Origin: Acidobacteriaceae bacterium dw_441
GTDB taxonomy: Bacteria > Acidobacteriota > Terriglobia > Terriglobales > Acidobacteriaceae
Assembly: GCA_018449715.1 (NCBI GenBank)
Contig: JAAVVA010000007.1
Coordinates: 62,001-126,000, forward strand
DNA: 64,000 bases
Direction of reading: 5' to 3'
A model generated the notes under the pieces. It worked only from the letters and a program-made list of their open reading frames with translations. It had not been told where the DNA came from and did not search any database. Shown piece after piece: positions 25,911 to 33,230 of the stretch (its first letter is position 1; the number at the start of each line of letters is the position of its first letter). Position numbers and translations under genes: made by a program.

Positions 25911-26450
25911 CTAATACCCCTGATTCTGCGATTTGAGATCGCGGTCGGCGGTGCGCTCGATCCACGAAGCCGCGACAATTGCGCGCTCCGAGGTCGAGTA
26001 GTCGGCAATCCTGCGGCGTTCGATGCGAATCTCCCCCGAACCCGGCTGCGAAAACCCAAGGTCGAGATAGACGACCCAGCGGCCCTTCTCCTGCTCGACG
26101 ATTGCTTTGGCCGCGATGGCAGACTCGTGCGGCGAGGTCAGCGCCACCGTGCGCGGCATTCCGAAGGCTGCACGAAGCGCGCCCGAACGCTCGTCCCAGA
26201 AGGCAAGCCAGCGCCCGGCCCGCGTACCTTCCGGAAGATAAGGAGCCGCCAGCAGGCTGCGCTCGCCAGAGGCAGAACGCTGCTTCAGCAACAGTCCGCC
26301 CGCAGCCGCGCCGCGCGTGGGCAGCAGCCAGAGCTCCTCGCCCTTCACCATGAGCACCAGGACATCGTTGGGAAAGTACCGTCGCGCGACGTGCTCCGGC
26401 AGCAGGATGTAGCCCCGTTCGGTGTAGTCGATCTCAAGCGACTCCTGCAC
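25911..26450 (-). CDS. Unknown protein in the hydrogenase operon (179 aa)
   Basis: I take GTG 26450 as the start (GGAG 8 nt upstream). This overlaps the maturation-protease gene by 17 nt; a longer frame begins with a low-complexity Arg-rich stretch read from the protease gene and is rejected. The sequence opens with a short beta-like element (LEIDYTERGYILLPEHVARR) vaguely like an AbrB/SpoVT fold, and later has strands and a C-terminal helix with SERAIVAASWIERTADRDL. No catalytic motif is seen. Tight packing implies a role in hydrogenase assembly or function. Confidence 0.65.
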   Translation of the reverse strand: MQESLEIDYTERGYILLPEHVARRYFPNDVLVLMVKGEELWLLPTRGAAAGGLLLKQRSASGERSLLAAPYLPEGTRAGRWLAFWDERSGALRAAFGMPRTVALTSPHESAIAAKAIVEQEKGRWVVYLDLGFSQPGSGEIRIERRRIADYSTSERAIVAASWIERTADRDLKSQNQGY

Positions 26451-26934
26451 GTGGTTGACTCCATTGCGCGAAGAGCGTCTCTTCCAGCCTGCTGAGCGCC
26501 TTGTCCACCGGCGGCGAGAGCGGCGCTCCAAACTCAAGCTGCTCCGCCTCCACAAGATACACCGTAATGTTGTCAGGATACTCGTCCTTCAGGAGCCACC
26601 GCGCAAAGGCCAGCGCATGGTCCCAGCGAAAACAGTGAAGGTTGATCCCCGTAAGCGGAGGAAGATGCTCCAGCTCCGCGCCGGGAACCCGGAAGAGCGC
26701 ACCCGGCTCCGACCCGCTGCTGCACGCATCGACGAGAATGACCTCGGGAACACCGCGCATCTGGAACGCGACGTCCATCCCTCCGGTGCCTCCGTCGGCA
26801 CAGCGCACCCCTTGGGGCAGACCGTGCTCCCACAACCGGCGCACGAAGATCGGCCCCGCCGCATCATCGCCGCGCAGAAGATTGCCGCATCCGATGACGA
26901 GTGTCTCGACCGGCCCGGTAATGGGAGTCACCAT
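26434..26934 (-). CDS. Hydrogenase large-subunit maturation endopeptidase (HupW/HyaD family)
   Basis: Protease of 166 aa. Family motifs are IGCGNLLRGDDAAGP (the Ni-sensing acidic residue lies in the GDD segment), ILVDACSSG (second acidic ligand) and a later His in INLHCFRWDH. Such proteases cut the C-terminal tail from the large subunit once nickel is in place. The large subunit here has a 19-residue tail after its last ligand, so a substrate exists. I prefer ATG 26934 because GGGGG lies 6 nt upstream; ATG 26940 would touch the ribosome-binding site. The gene starts 11 nt after the large-subunit stop. Confidence 0.9.
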   Translation of the reverse strand: MVTPITGPVETLVIGCGNLLRGDDAAGPIFVRRLWEHGLPQGVRCADGGTGGMDVAFQMRGVPEVILVDACSSGSEPGALFRVPGAELEHLPPLTGINLHCFRWDHALAFARWLLKDEYPDNITVYLVEAEQLEFGAPLSPPVDKALSRLEETLFAQWSQPRAGVA

Positions 26935-26945
26935 CTGCATCCCCC

Positions 26946-28571
26946 TTACATACCTTCACCAATCCGGAAGCGGGCAAGCTCGCGGCCCGTCTTCTCGTCG
27001 TAGGTGTGAACCGTGCAGACCAGGCACGAGTCGAACGAGCGGGCCACATGCCCCATCTCGACCGGGTCCGTCGGATCGGCGATGTGCGACCCGATGAACG
27101 CCTGTTCCATCGGCCCGTGAACCTCCTGGCTGTCCTGCGGCCCGATGTTCCACGCGGTCGGCGTAACCACCTGGTAGTTCTCGATGCGGCCGTTCTTGAT
27201 CACAATCCAGTCCGACAGCGAGCCGCGCGCCGCCTCGGTCGAGCCGAAGCCCTTGCCATCCGCCAGCTCCACCGGCTTGGTGTAGAACTTGTCGTGCAGG
27301 TCCACCTGGTCGAGCCACCTGCGGACGAGGTTGTAGTACTTGCTGGCCTCGTGCATCCGGGCCATCACACGCACCAGGACGCTGGGGCCTGCGGTTTTGA
27401 TCGCATCGAGAAAGAGCGGATCGTAATCCTGATGCGCCGCGGCTCCCGGGCGTCCGGCGTTGACCTGGCGGGAGAGAGGACCGGCTTCAAGCGGAAGCGC
27501 GCCCTTGCCATGAACCTCATAGCGCGGCGACTTCGCCCAGCTGTACTTGCCCTGTTTATGTCCTTCGAGCGGATCGATCGGCTCGGTCACGCCCTCCCAC
27601 GGATGGAGGTAGGTGGAGCCGCGATAGAAGGAGTGCGCCGTATCCTCTCGGACGTTGAGGTGATCGAAGTCGTGGAACTCCGAGCCGTCATAGATTCCGG
27701 CGCGGTTGATCAACGCACCGTTGCGGCCCTCGACCGTCGGGTTCTCGTAAAGATCGGGCTGGAAGTACGTTCCCGTGGCGAGGTAAGCGCCGCAGCCCTG
27801 ACCGAACTTGTCGAGGCCGATCTGTTTTGCAAACCGCAGGAAAAGGCCGCAGTCAGAATTGCGTTGGCTGTCGTTCTCGTCGGCCCACTTCCAGACATCG
27901 TCCCAGGTCTTGTTCTCCAGCCAGCGTTCGATGGAACAGCCCAGCCAGTGGCCTTCGAGCCATTCGCGCTTCCAGTAGTCGAGGATGGCGATGGCGCGGG
28001 TTACATCCGAGAGCGTGGGAGCGCACATGACGCCGCCCGGAATCATGAAGCTGGAGTGCGGCCACTGTCCACCGAAGATAGCGTAGACCTCGACCGGCTT
28101 GTTCGAGAGCGTCACGCCGCGCTCATAAGACGTACCTACAAACGGAGCAAACCGGCGCACGACCTCGTCATACTCCGGCGCTCCGGCGTAGTTCTTGTTG
28201 GTCAGGTCGATAGCGAACAGGGCATAGAACCAGCGCGGGATCGATTGCAGCGTCTCGCAGGCCTGCGCGATGTTGCGGATCAGGGTCGCGTTCTGCGGAA
28301 CATGCGTCTTCCACGCGGTGTCAATCGCGTAGACCGCCTTGTAGAGGTGGCTGCCTCCGCAGATGCCGCAGATGCGCGGCGTCACGATCAGGCCTGCCTG
28401 GGGGTCCTTCCCCTTCAGGATGATCTCGAAGCCGCGGAACATGCTGGCTTCGGTCCAGGCGTCGGTTACGACATTGTCCCGGACGGCGATCTTGAGATCG
28501 AGATCGCCTTCCACACGCCCGAGCGGACTGATCCGCCGCATCTCCGATGGTGCAACGACTGTAGCTGACAT
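26946..28571 (-). CDS. hupL: [NiFe]-hydrogenase large subunit (group 2a/Huc-like)
   Basis: Catalytic subunit of 541 aa. The start is ATG 28571 with GGGGAG 6-7 nt upstream; 75 codons upstream in frame belong to the small-subunit region and are not used. It has RISPLGRVEGDL at the N-terminus, the L1 motif RICGICGGSH with Cys68 and Cys71, and the L2 motif DSCLVCTVH with Cys516 and Cys519. These four cysteines bind Ni and Fe. The usual DPC of L2 is DSC here. A 19-residue tail (Thr523-Met541) follows His522 and should be removed by the adjacent protease. No membrane segment is present. The enzyme oxidises H2; assignment to group 2a rather than 1h rests on operon content and needs a tree. Confidence 0.93.
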   Translation of the reverse strand: MSATVVAPSEMRRISPLGRVEGDLDLKIAVRDNVVTDAWTEASMFRGFEIILKGKDPQAGLIVTPRICGICGGSHLYKAVYAIDTAWKTHVPQNATLIRNIAQACETLQSIPRWFYALFAIDLTNKNYAGAPEYDEVVRRFAPFVGTSYERGVTLSNKPVEVYAIFGGQWPHSSFMIPGGVMCAPTLSDVTRAIAILDYWKREWLEGHWLGCSIERWLENKTWDDVWKWADENDSQRNSDCGLFLRFAKQIGLDKFGQGCGAYLATGTYFQPDLYENPTVEGRNGALINRAGIYDGSEFHDFDHLNVREDTAHSFYRGSTYLHPWEGVTEPIDPLEGHKQGKYSWAKSPRYEVHGKGALPLEAGPLSRQVNAGRPGAAAHQDYDPLFLDAIKTAGPSVLVRVMARMHEASKYYNLVRRWLDQVDLHDKFYTKPVELADGKGFGSTEAARGSLSDWIVIKNGRIENYQVVTPTAWNIGPQDSQEVHGPMEQAFIGSHIADPTDPVEMGHVARSFDSCLVCTVHTYDEKTGRELARFRIGEGM

Positions 28572-28600
28572 TAGATCTCCCCTGATCTGCTTTCCACTGT

Positions 28601-29572
28601 CTAAACGACGAACATGTCTTCTTTTGCCCACTTGGGAGCGGCGATTCTTGCAGCCGCGGCATGGGCCATGTACGTCACATGATCGGTTCCGCTGGGAACC
28701 TCTCTCGGAATCGTTCCGCTGATCTTCTGGGTCTTGAAGACCGTCCCCGGCTTCAGGTCGTAGAAGGGGAACTCCGGCTCGGTGCAGCCGGTGCACGGCA
28801 TTCCCGCGCGCGTCTTCGAGGACTGGCGGTTCCAGAGAATGCGGTTGCAGGGCGAGTGCGTCATCGGGCCCCGGCAGCCAAGCTCGTAGAACAGGCAGCC
28901 CGTGCGGGTTCCCTGTCCGAACTCCATCGTCGATTGCTTGTACTCGAAGAACTGGACGCGGGTGCAGCCGGTCTGGGTGAAGGTCTTGAAGAAGGTCTGC
29001 GGGCGCTGCAGCTCATCGAGCGCGATGTCTCCGGCGCGGCCCGAGGCGATGGCCACAAGAATCTGCGTCACCCAATCGGGGTGCGACGGGCAGCCGGGGA
29101 TGTTGATCACCGGAAGCCCCCACTTCGAACGGAAGTCCGCTCCGAGGAAGCCGCCCTGCTTGCGCTTGAGGTACTGCAGCCCGAGGTTGTCCACCGGGTT
29201 CGGCTCGGTCGCTGGAATACCACCCCAGCAGGCGCAGTCTCCAAGCGCCACGACCGCTCCGGCCTGTGCGGCCAGCTCCTGCACCCAGTCCTTCATCGGG
29301 CGATCAGCGAACATATTGAAGCGGCCGGAACCGTTTGGTCCCATGATGACGGTGCCTTCAAAGACAAAAATATCCAGCGGCTTCTTTCCGCTGGACAGGT
29401 CGTTGAAGACCTTCTTGGCGTTGTCTCCCATCTCCACGCCAAGCGAGGGGTGCCAGAGAACGTCGATCCCGAAGTCGGTCACGAGGTCGCACGCGCTCGG
29501 CTCCTCCGCATTCAGGAACGACATTGTGTTGCCGCTACACGCTCCACCTTGTAACCAGAGCAGGGACGCCAT
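28601..29572 (-). CDS. hupS: [NiFe]-hydrogenase small subunit (group 2a/Huc-like)
   Basis: The electron-transfer subunit has 323 aa and starts directly with MASLLWLQGGACSGNTM. There is no Tat signal peptide and no C-terminal membrane anchor, so the enzyme stays on the cytoplasmic side. Cluster ligands are seen as Cys12, GDCACWGG, NIPGCPSHPDW, GCLFYELGCRGP, HSPCN and PCTGC. In the proximal CxxC motif the second position is Asn15, where standard enzymes have Cys and the Ralstonia actinobacterial-type enzyme has Asp. AGGAG lies about 8 nt before ATG 29572. It is the first structural gene, 29 nt before the large subunit. Confidence 0.93.
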   Translation of the reverse strand: MASLLWLQGGACSGNTMSFLNAEEPSACDLVTDFGIDVLWHPSLGVEMGDNAKKVFNDLSSGKKPLDIFVFEGTVIMGPNGSGRFNMFADRPMKDWVQELAAQAGAVVALGDCACWGGIPATEPNPVDNLGLQYLKRKQGGFLGADFRSKWGLPVINIPGCPSHPDWVTQILVAIASGRAGDIALDELQRPQTFFKTFTQTGCTRVQFFEYKQSTMEFGQGTRTGCLFYELGCRGPMTHSPCNRILWNRQSSKTRAGMPCTGCTEPEFPFYDLKPGTVFKTQKISGTIPREVPSGTDHVTYMAHAAAARIAAPKWAKEDMFVV

Positions 29573-29622
29573 AAAGGATTCTCCTGAGACACCGTATGTC
29601 CGGGCTTCTCAACCCAGTGCCG

Positions 29623-29652
29623 ATTATTCTGCTCCGCGACTAAGATGCTCAA
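29623..29652 (-). promoter_or_regulatory. Candidate promoter for the hydrogenase structural operon
   Basis: On the minus strand TTGAGC (29652-29647), 18-nt spacer and AATAAT (29628-29623), ending about 50 nt before the small-subunit start. The 138-nt gap after the response-regulator gene also holds an inverted repeat TTCGGG/CCCGAA (about 29677-29696), which could be a regulator site or a weak transcription stop. Confidence 0.4.
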
Positions 29653-29710
29653 TAGCAAAACCTTGGTATTTTTCGGGGAACACTCCCGAAGGGGAAAATC
29701 CGGTAAAAAA

Positions 29711-30358
29711 TCAGATATCCAGCGGCGGCTTGGGAAGAACCACCAGCCCCCTTTGCGCGGCGGCACGGACCAGCTCCATCTGCGTGTGAACACGGAGCTT
29801 CTGCATCAGGTTGGCGCGGTGCCGTGTGGCCGTATGCGGGCTGATCGAGAGCGTTTCAGCCACCGCCTGCGTGGTGTGTCCATCGACGATCAGCTGCAAA
29901 ACTTCCCGCTCGCGGTCGGTCAGGTCGATCCGTTCCAGATGACGGTGCTCGATTCTCTCCATGTCGATGGCAGGGCTGATGAACCGCCCGCCCTGCATCA
30001 CCCGGTCCAGCGCTCCGAACAGCTCGTCGTCCATCGCCTGCTTCAGGATGTACCCATACGCTCCATCCCGCAGAGACTGCGCGACAAACTGCTCGTCGTC
30101 ATACATCGACAGCACAATGGTACGGGTCTTCGGGTGCAGCTTCGCGATGCGCCGCAGGGTCTCAAGGCCGTTGAGTCGCGGCATCGAAAGATCGAGAATC
30201 GCTATATCGACCTCGACCGTGTCCAAACGTTCGAGCGCCTCCTCCCCATCGTTCGCTTCGGCGACCACCCGGTAACGATCATCGGCATGCAGCAGCGCCG
30301 CAAGACCGCGTCGCACAATGGCGTGGTCGTCAATCAGGATGACCCGAATGTTCTTCAT
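29711..30358 (-). CDS. NarL/FixJ-type response regulator
   Basis: The protein has 215 aa from ATG 30358, whose first bases overlap the kinase stop (ATGA). A receiver domain holds the phospho-acceptor Asp56 (AILDLSMP) with Asp10-Asp11 and the later Lys in YILKQ. A LuxR-type helix-turn-helix follows (LTDREREVLQLIVDGHTTQA, then LSISPHTATRHRANLMQKL). It should be phosphorylated by the adjacent GAF kinase. Its position between hypB and the hydrogenase subunits makes control of the hydrogenase operon the obvious role. A 55-codon upstream extension lies within the kinase gene and is rejected. Confidence 0.9.
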   Translation of the reverse strand: MKNIRVILIDDHAIVRRGLAALLHADDRYRVVAEANDGEEALERLDTVEVDIAILDLSMPRLNGLETLRRIAKLHPKTRTIVLSMYDDEQFVAQSLRDGAYGYILKQAMDDELFGALDRVMQGGRFISPAIDMERIEHRHLERIDLTDREREVLQLIVDGHTTQAVAETLSISPHTATRHRANLMQKLRVHTQMELVRAAAQRGLVVLPKPPLDI

Positions 30359-32169
30359 GGGCGCGGAACCTCCATCCTTACCTCGGTGCCTCGCCCTGGG
30401 ATGGACTCGACCGTAAGCGCTCCACCCAGCATTCCGGCCCTCTCCTTCATTCCCAGCAGACCAAGCCCTCCGGCGATCGACGTGGGATCGAAGCCCCGGC
30501 CGCTGTCCTTCACGGTCAGGCAAAGTTTATGGTCGTCGCACCTCAACTCCAGCAGGGCACGCTCGGCCTCGGCATGGCGCAGCACATTGGTCAGAGCCTC
30601 CTGCGCCACGCGGTAAAGAGCGATCTCCCACGACTGCGGCAAGCGTGCGCCCAGCGTGTCGAGGTGCACCTCGACCTCGAATCCGACCCTGTTCTTCAGG
30701 TCGGAGGCAAGCTGCTGCAACGCCACCTCCAGCCCAAGCTGGTCGAGCGTCGGAGGCCGCAACCAACGAGCAAGATCCTTCAGCCGCCGCGTCGCCTGAT
30801 TCACCTGATCGCGCAGCTCGTCCAGATCGTGCCGCAGGTTCGTGTGCTCCGAAGGAATCTGCCGCGCCGCCACCTGCAACGCCAGCTTGATGCCGATCAA
30901 AATCTGTCCGGCCTCGTCGTGCAACTCCCGCGAGATGTGCTGCCGTTCCTCCTCCAGCCGATTGACGTGGTTGGCCGAGAGAGCGCGAATCTCCTCACCC
31001 CGCACCTCCAGCGCCTTCAGAAGCTGCGCATTGCGGATCGAAACCGCAGTCACGTTCGCCAGTGATTCAAGGAACGCCGCGTCCTGCCACGTGAACGGCG
31101 TCTGCGGTGTGGCACGATGCAGCTCGAAGAAGCCGATCACCGCATCGTCCTGATCCTTGATCGGAACGCAGAGTGCCTGCCGCACATCAAAGTCGCGCAC
31201 CAGCGCAAGATCGGCCAGCATATCCGAGGGGTACTCGTTCGAAAGATAGGGGAACTCGTTCTCCATGACGAAGCCGGCAAGCCCCTCCTGCGATCCCCAC
31301 CGCCTCTGCCAGTCGTGCCACACGCCGCGGTTCCACAGGCCATCGCAGACCATCTCCGCCGTGCCGCCCGCAGTCTGCACCGAAAGGCCCGCCATGCCGC
31401 CATCGGCCTTCAGAAACAGCCCCGCATTTTCGACAAGATGGCGGATGAGATGCACAGGATCAAGATGCTGATTCACCGCCGCATTGAAGCCCAGCAGCAT
31501 CTCCAGCGAGCGCGACCACTCGCTCAAACGGTCGAGCAGACGCGCCCTCTGAAACCCCACCGACGCGGCCAGAGCCAGCGCTTCGAGCGCGCGCAGATCG
31601 TCATGCGTGAACAGCGCCCCGCCCTTGCGGTTGATGACCTCAATAAACGCCAGCACCGTCGATTGATGATTGAGCACAGGCACACAGGCGACGCTGCGGA
31701 CGCGGTGCCGCATGGCGAAGTCTGCCCCAAGGCAAGGCTCTCTCTTCGGATCGTGGCAGGTCATCGTCTGGGCGGAAGCAACCACCCGGGGAGCAAGTCC
31801 GCTGCCCGGCCCCGCCTTCAGATCGACGGGATAAACATACGTGACACCCAGCGGATCGCCCTCGGAATCGAGCGCAGGATAATGCGCCTGCGCGATGATC
31901 GAGTCGTACTCCAGCACTCCGACGGTGGCACGTTCCGCCGAGGTAATCTGTGCGGCGAGACGGGCAAAGGCCTGCGCCAGAAACTGTGTATCCAGCTCAT
32001 CGACGGTGGTTCGAACCCCAGCCCGCAGAATGTCCGCACTCCGGGCATAGGCGCGATTTTCCTGGGTCAGACGGGCGACCTCGCGCCTCAGGCATTCGAT
32101 CTCTTCCGCGGCAGCCGCGGTCGCAACGCCTTCGAGCTCCATCGCGTCGATGGTATCAGGCGTGTCCAT
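30355..32169 (-). CDS. GAF-domain sensor histidine kinase (NarL-partner type)
   Basis: Kinase of 604 aa from ATG 32169, which sits 2 nt after the hypB stop. The layout is a short coiled coil (about 20-45), GAF 1 (about 60-210), GAF 2 (about 225-385), a HisKA_3 domain with phospho-acceptor His417 (ISRELHDEAGQ), and an HATPase domain (about 505-600, DSGRGFDP, GLGLLGMKERA). There is no transmembrane helix, so it is a cytoplasmic sensor. GAF 1 holds Cys138-His139, Cys146, His155 and Cys162, possible metal, cluster or heme ligands. The architecture recalls the DosS/DosT gas and redox sensors. It pairs with the downstream regulator. Confidence 0.9.
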   Translation of the reverse strand: MDTPDTIDAMELEGVATAAAAEEIECLRREVARLTQENRAYARSADILRAGVRTTVDELDTQFLAQAFARLAAQITSAERATVGVLEYDSIIAQAHYPALDSEGDPLGVTYVYPVDLKAGPGSGLAPRVVASAQTMTCHDPKREPCLGADFAMRHRVRSVACVPVLNHQSTVLAFIEVINRKGGALFTHDDLRALEALALAASVGFQRARLLDRLSEWSRSLEMLLGFNAAVNQHLDPVHLIRHLVENAGLFLKADGGMAGLSVQTAGGTAEMVCDGLWNRGVWHDWQRRWGSQEGLAGFVMENEFPYLSNEYPSDMLADLALVRDFDVRQALCVPIKDQDDAVIGFFELHRATPQTPFTWQDAAFLESLANVTAVSIRNAQLLKALEVRGEEIRALSANHVNRLEEERQHISRELHDEAGQILIGIKLALQVAARQIPSEHTNLRHDLDELRDQVNQATRRLKDLARWLRPPTLDQLGLEVALQQLASDLKNRVGFEVEVHLDTLGARLPQSWEIALYRVAQEALTNVLRHAEAERALLELRCDDHKLCLTVKDSGRGFDPTSIAGGLGLLGMKERAGMLGGALTVESIPGRGTEVRMEVPRP

Positions 32170-32171
32170 CG

Positions 32172-32861
32172 TTATGGCGAAACAACACCCGCCGCCTGCT
32201 TCCGCTCCTTCTCTCCCACCAGGAACGAGAGCCACTCCGGAAAGCCCGCGCCGGTCTTCGCCGAGGTCTCGAAGATCGCGATATCGGGGCGAATCTCGCG
32301 CAGGTTGTTGCACGCAAGCTCGCGGTCGAACTCACAGACTTCGGCAAGGTCGATCTTGGTGATGATCGCGATGTCGGCAGAGTTGAAGATGGAAGGATAC
32401 TTGAGCGGCTTATCCTCACCTTCTGTCACCGAGAGTAGAGCAATGCGGATCGCCTCCCCCAAATCGTACGAAGAGGGGCAGACAAGATTTCCGACGTTTT
32501 CGATGAAGAGATAGTCGTAGTCGTCGAGCCTCCACCCTTCGAGGTGATGGCCAATCATCTCTGCCTCGAGATGGCAGCGTCCGTGCGTGTTGATCTGCCG
32601 GACGGGCGCGCCACTTACCGCGAGACGGCGGGCGTCGTTGTCTGTCTCAAGGTCGCCGACCAGCGCCGCAGGACGCTCCCCAACCATGCGCAACTGCCGC
32701 AGCGTGCGTTCGAGAAAAGCTGTCTTTCCCGTGCCTGGGCTTGAGACAAGATTCAGCGCCAGCACTCCCGCGTCCTCGAACCGCGTCCGCAACCCGGCCG
32801 CAAGCTCATCGTTTTTCTTGAGAACGCCCTTCCTCAACTCGACAATTCGCGCCGTGCTCAT
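32172..32861 (-). CDS. hypB: Hydrogenase/urease nickel-insertion GTPase HypB
   Basis: SIMIBI-class GTPase of 229 aa. The P-loop is SSPGTGKT (residues 40-47), with further motifs GDLETDNDA, HGRCHLEA (metal-binding Cys-His) and FIENVGNLVCPSSYDLGE. It lacks the His-rich nickel-storage N-terminus of some HypB proteins. It hydrolyses GTP to drive nickel delivery with HypA. It overlaps hypA by 4 nt. Confidence 0.96.
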   Translation of the reverse strand: MSTARIVELRKGVLKKNDELAAGLRTRFEDAGVLALNLVSSPGTGKTAFLERTLRQLRMVGERPAALVGDLETDNDARRLAVSGAPVRQINTHGRCHLEAEMIGHHLEGWRLDDYDYLFIENVGNLVCPSSYDLGEAIRIALLSVTEGEDKPLKYPSIFNSADIAIITKIDLAEVCEFDRELACNNLREIRPDIAIFETSAKTGAGFPEWLSFLVGEKERKQAAGVVSP

Positions 32862-33211
32862 GCTGCCTCCTCGATCTCGACCGACTCAATCTCCAGCTCC
32901 CTGCCCTGCCGAATATCTCCGCTTGGCGTGCCGCAGGTGGGGCAGCGAAAGCTCTGCACGCCTTCAAGCTCGGCAAGGCTGCTGCACGTGCCGCAATAAA
33001 TGACGACCGGCAGGGCGACGACCTCCAGCCGCGAGCCCTCCATGATCGTCCCCTCGGTGGCAATCTCGTAGCCGAACTGCAGCGCACCTTCGACCACACC
33101 GCTCAACGCTCCAACGCGCAGGCGAACACTCTGAACCCTCACAACACCGCGCTCCGCCATCGCCTCGGTCACGGTGGTCACAACGCTCTGGACAATGGAA
33201 AGCTCGTGCAT
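32858..33211 (-). CDS. hypA: Hydrogenase nickel metallochaperone HypA
   Basis: Metallochaperone of 117 aa beginning MHELSIVQS, where His2 binds nickel. A zinc-finger loop has Cys73/Cys76 and Cys90/Cys93. It passes Ni to the large subunit together with HypB. The stop overlaps the hypB start (ATGA), and the gene lies 19 nt downstream of the DUF1641 gene. Confidence 0.96.
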   Translation of the reverse strand: MHELSIVQSVVTTVTEAMAERGVVRVQSVRLRVGALSGVVEGALQFGYEIATEGTIMEGSRLEVVALPVVIYCGTCSSLAELEGVQSFRCPTCGTPSGDIRQGRELEIESVEIEEAA

Positions 33212-33230
33212 CTCAGAGAACCCTTCCTTG

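Noticed and set aside
28572..28796. Extended 616-aa start for the hydrogenase large subunit
   Set aside because: The extra 75 residues are out-of-frame small-subunit sequence, Arg/Cys-rich and non-homologous. ATG 28571 has a strong ribosome-binding site.
29605..29625. Sigma-54 promoter before the hydrogenase small subunit (CGGCAC...TTGA on the minus strand)
   Set aside because: The -12 element reads GA, not GC, and the GG-to-GC spacing is one base short. The sigma-70-like hexamers nearby fit better.
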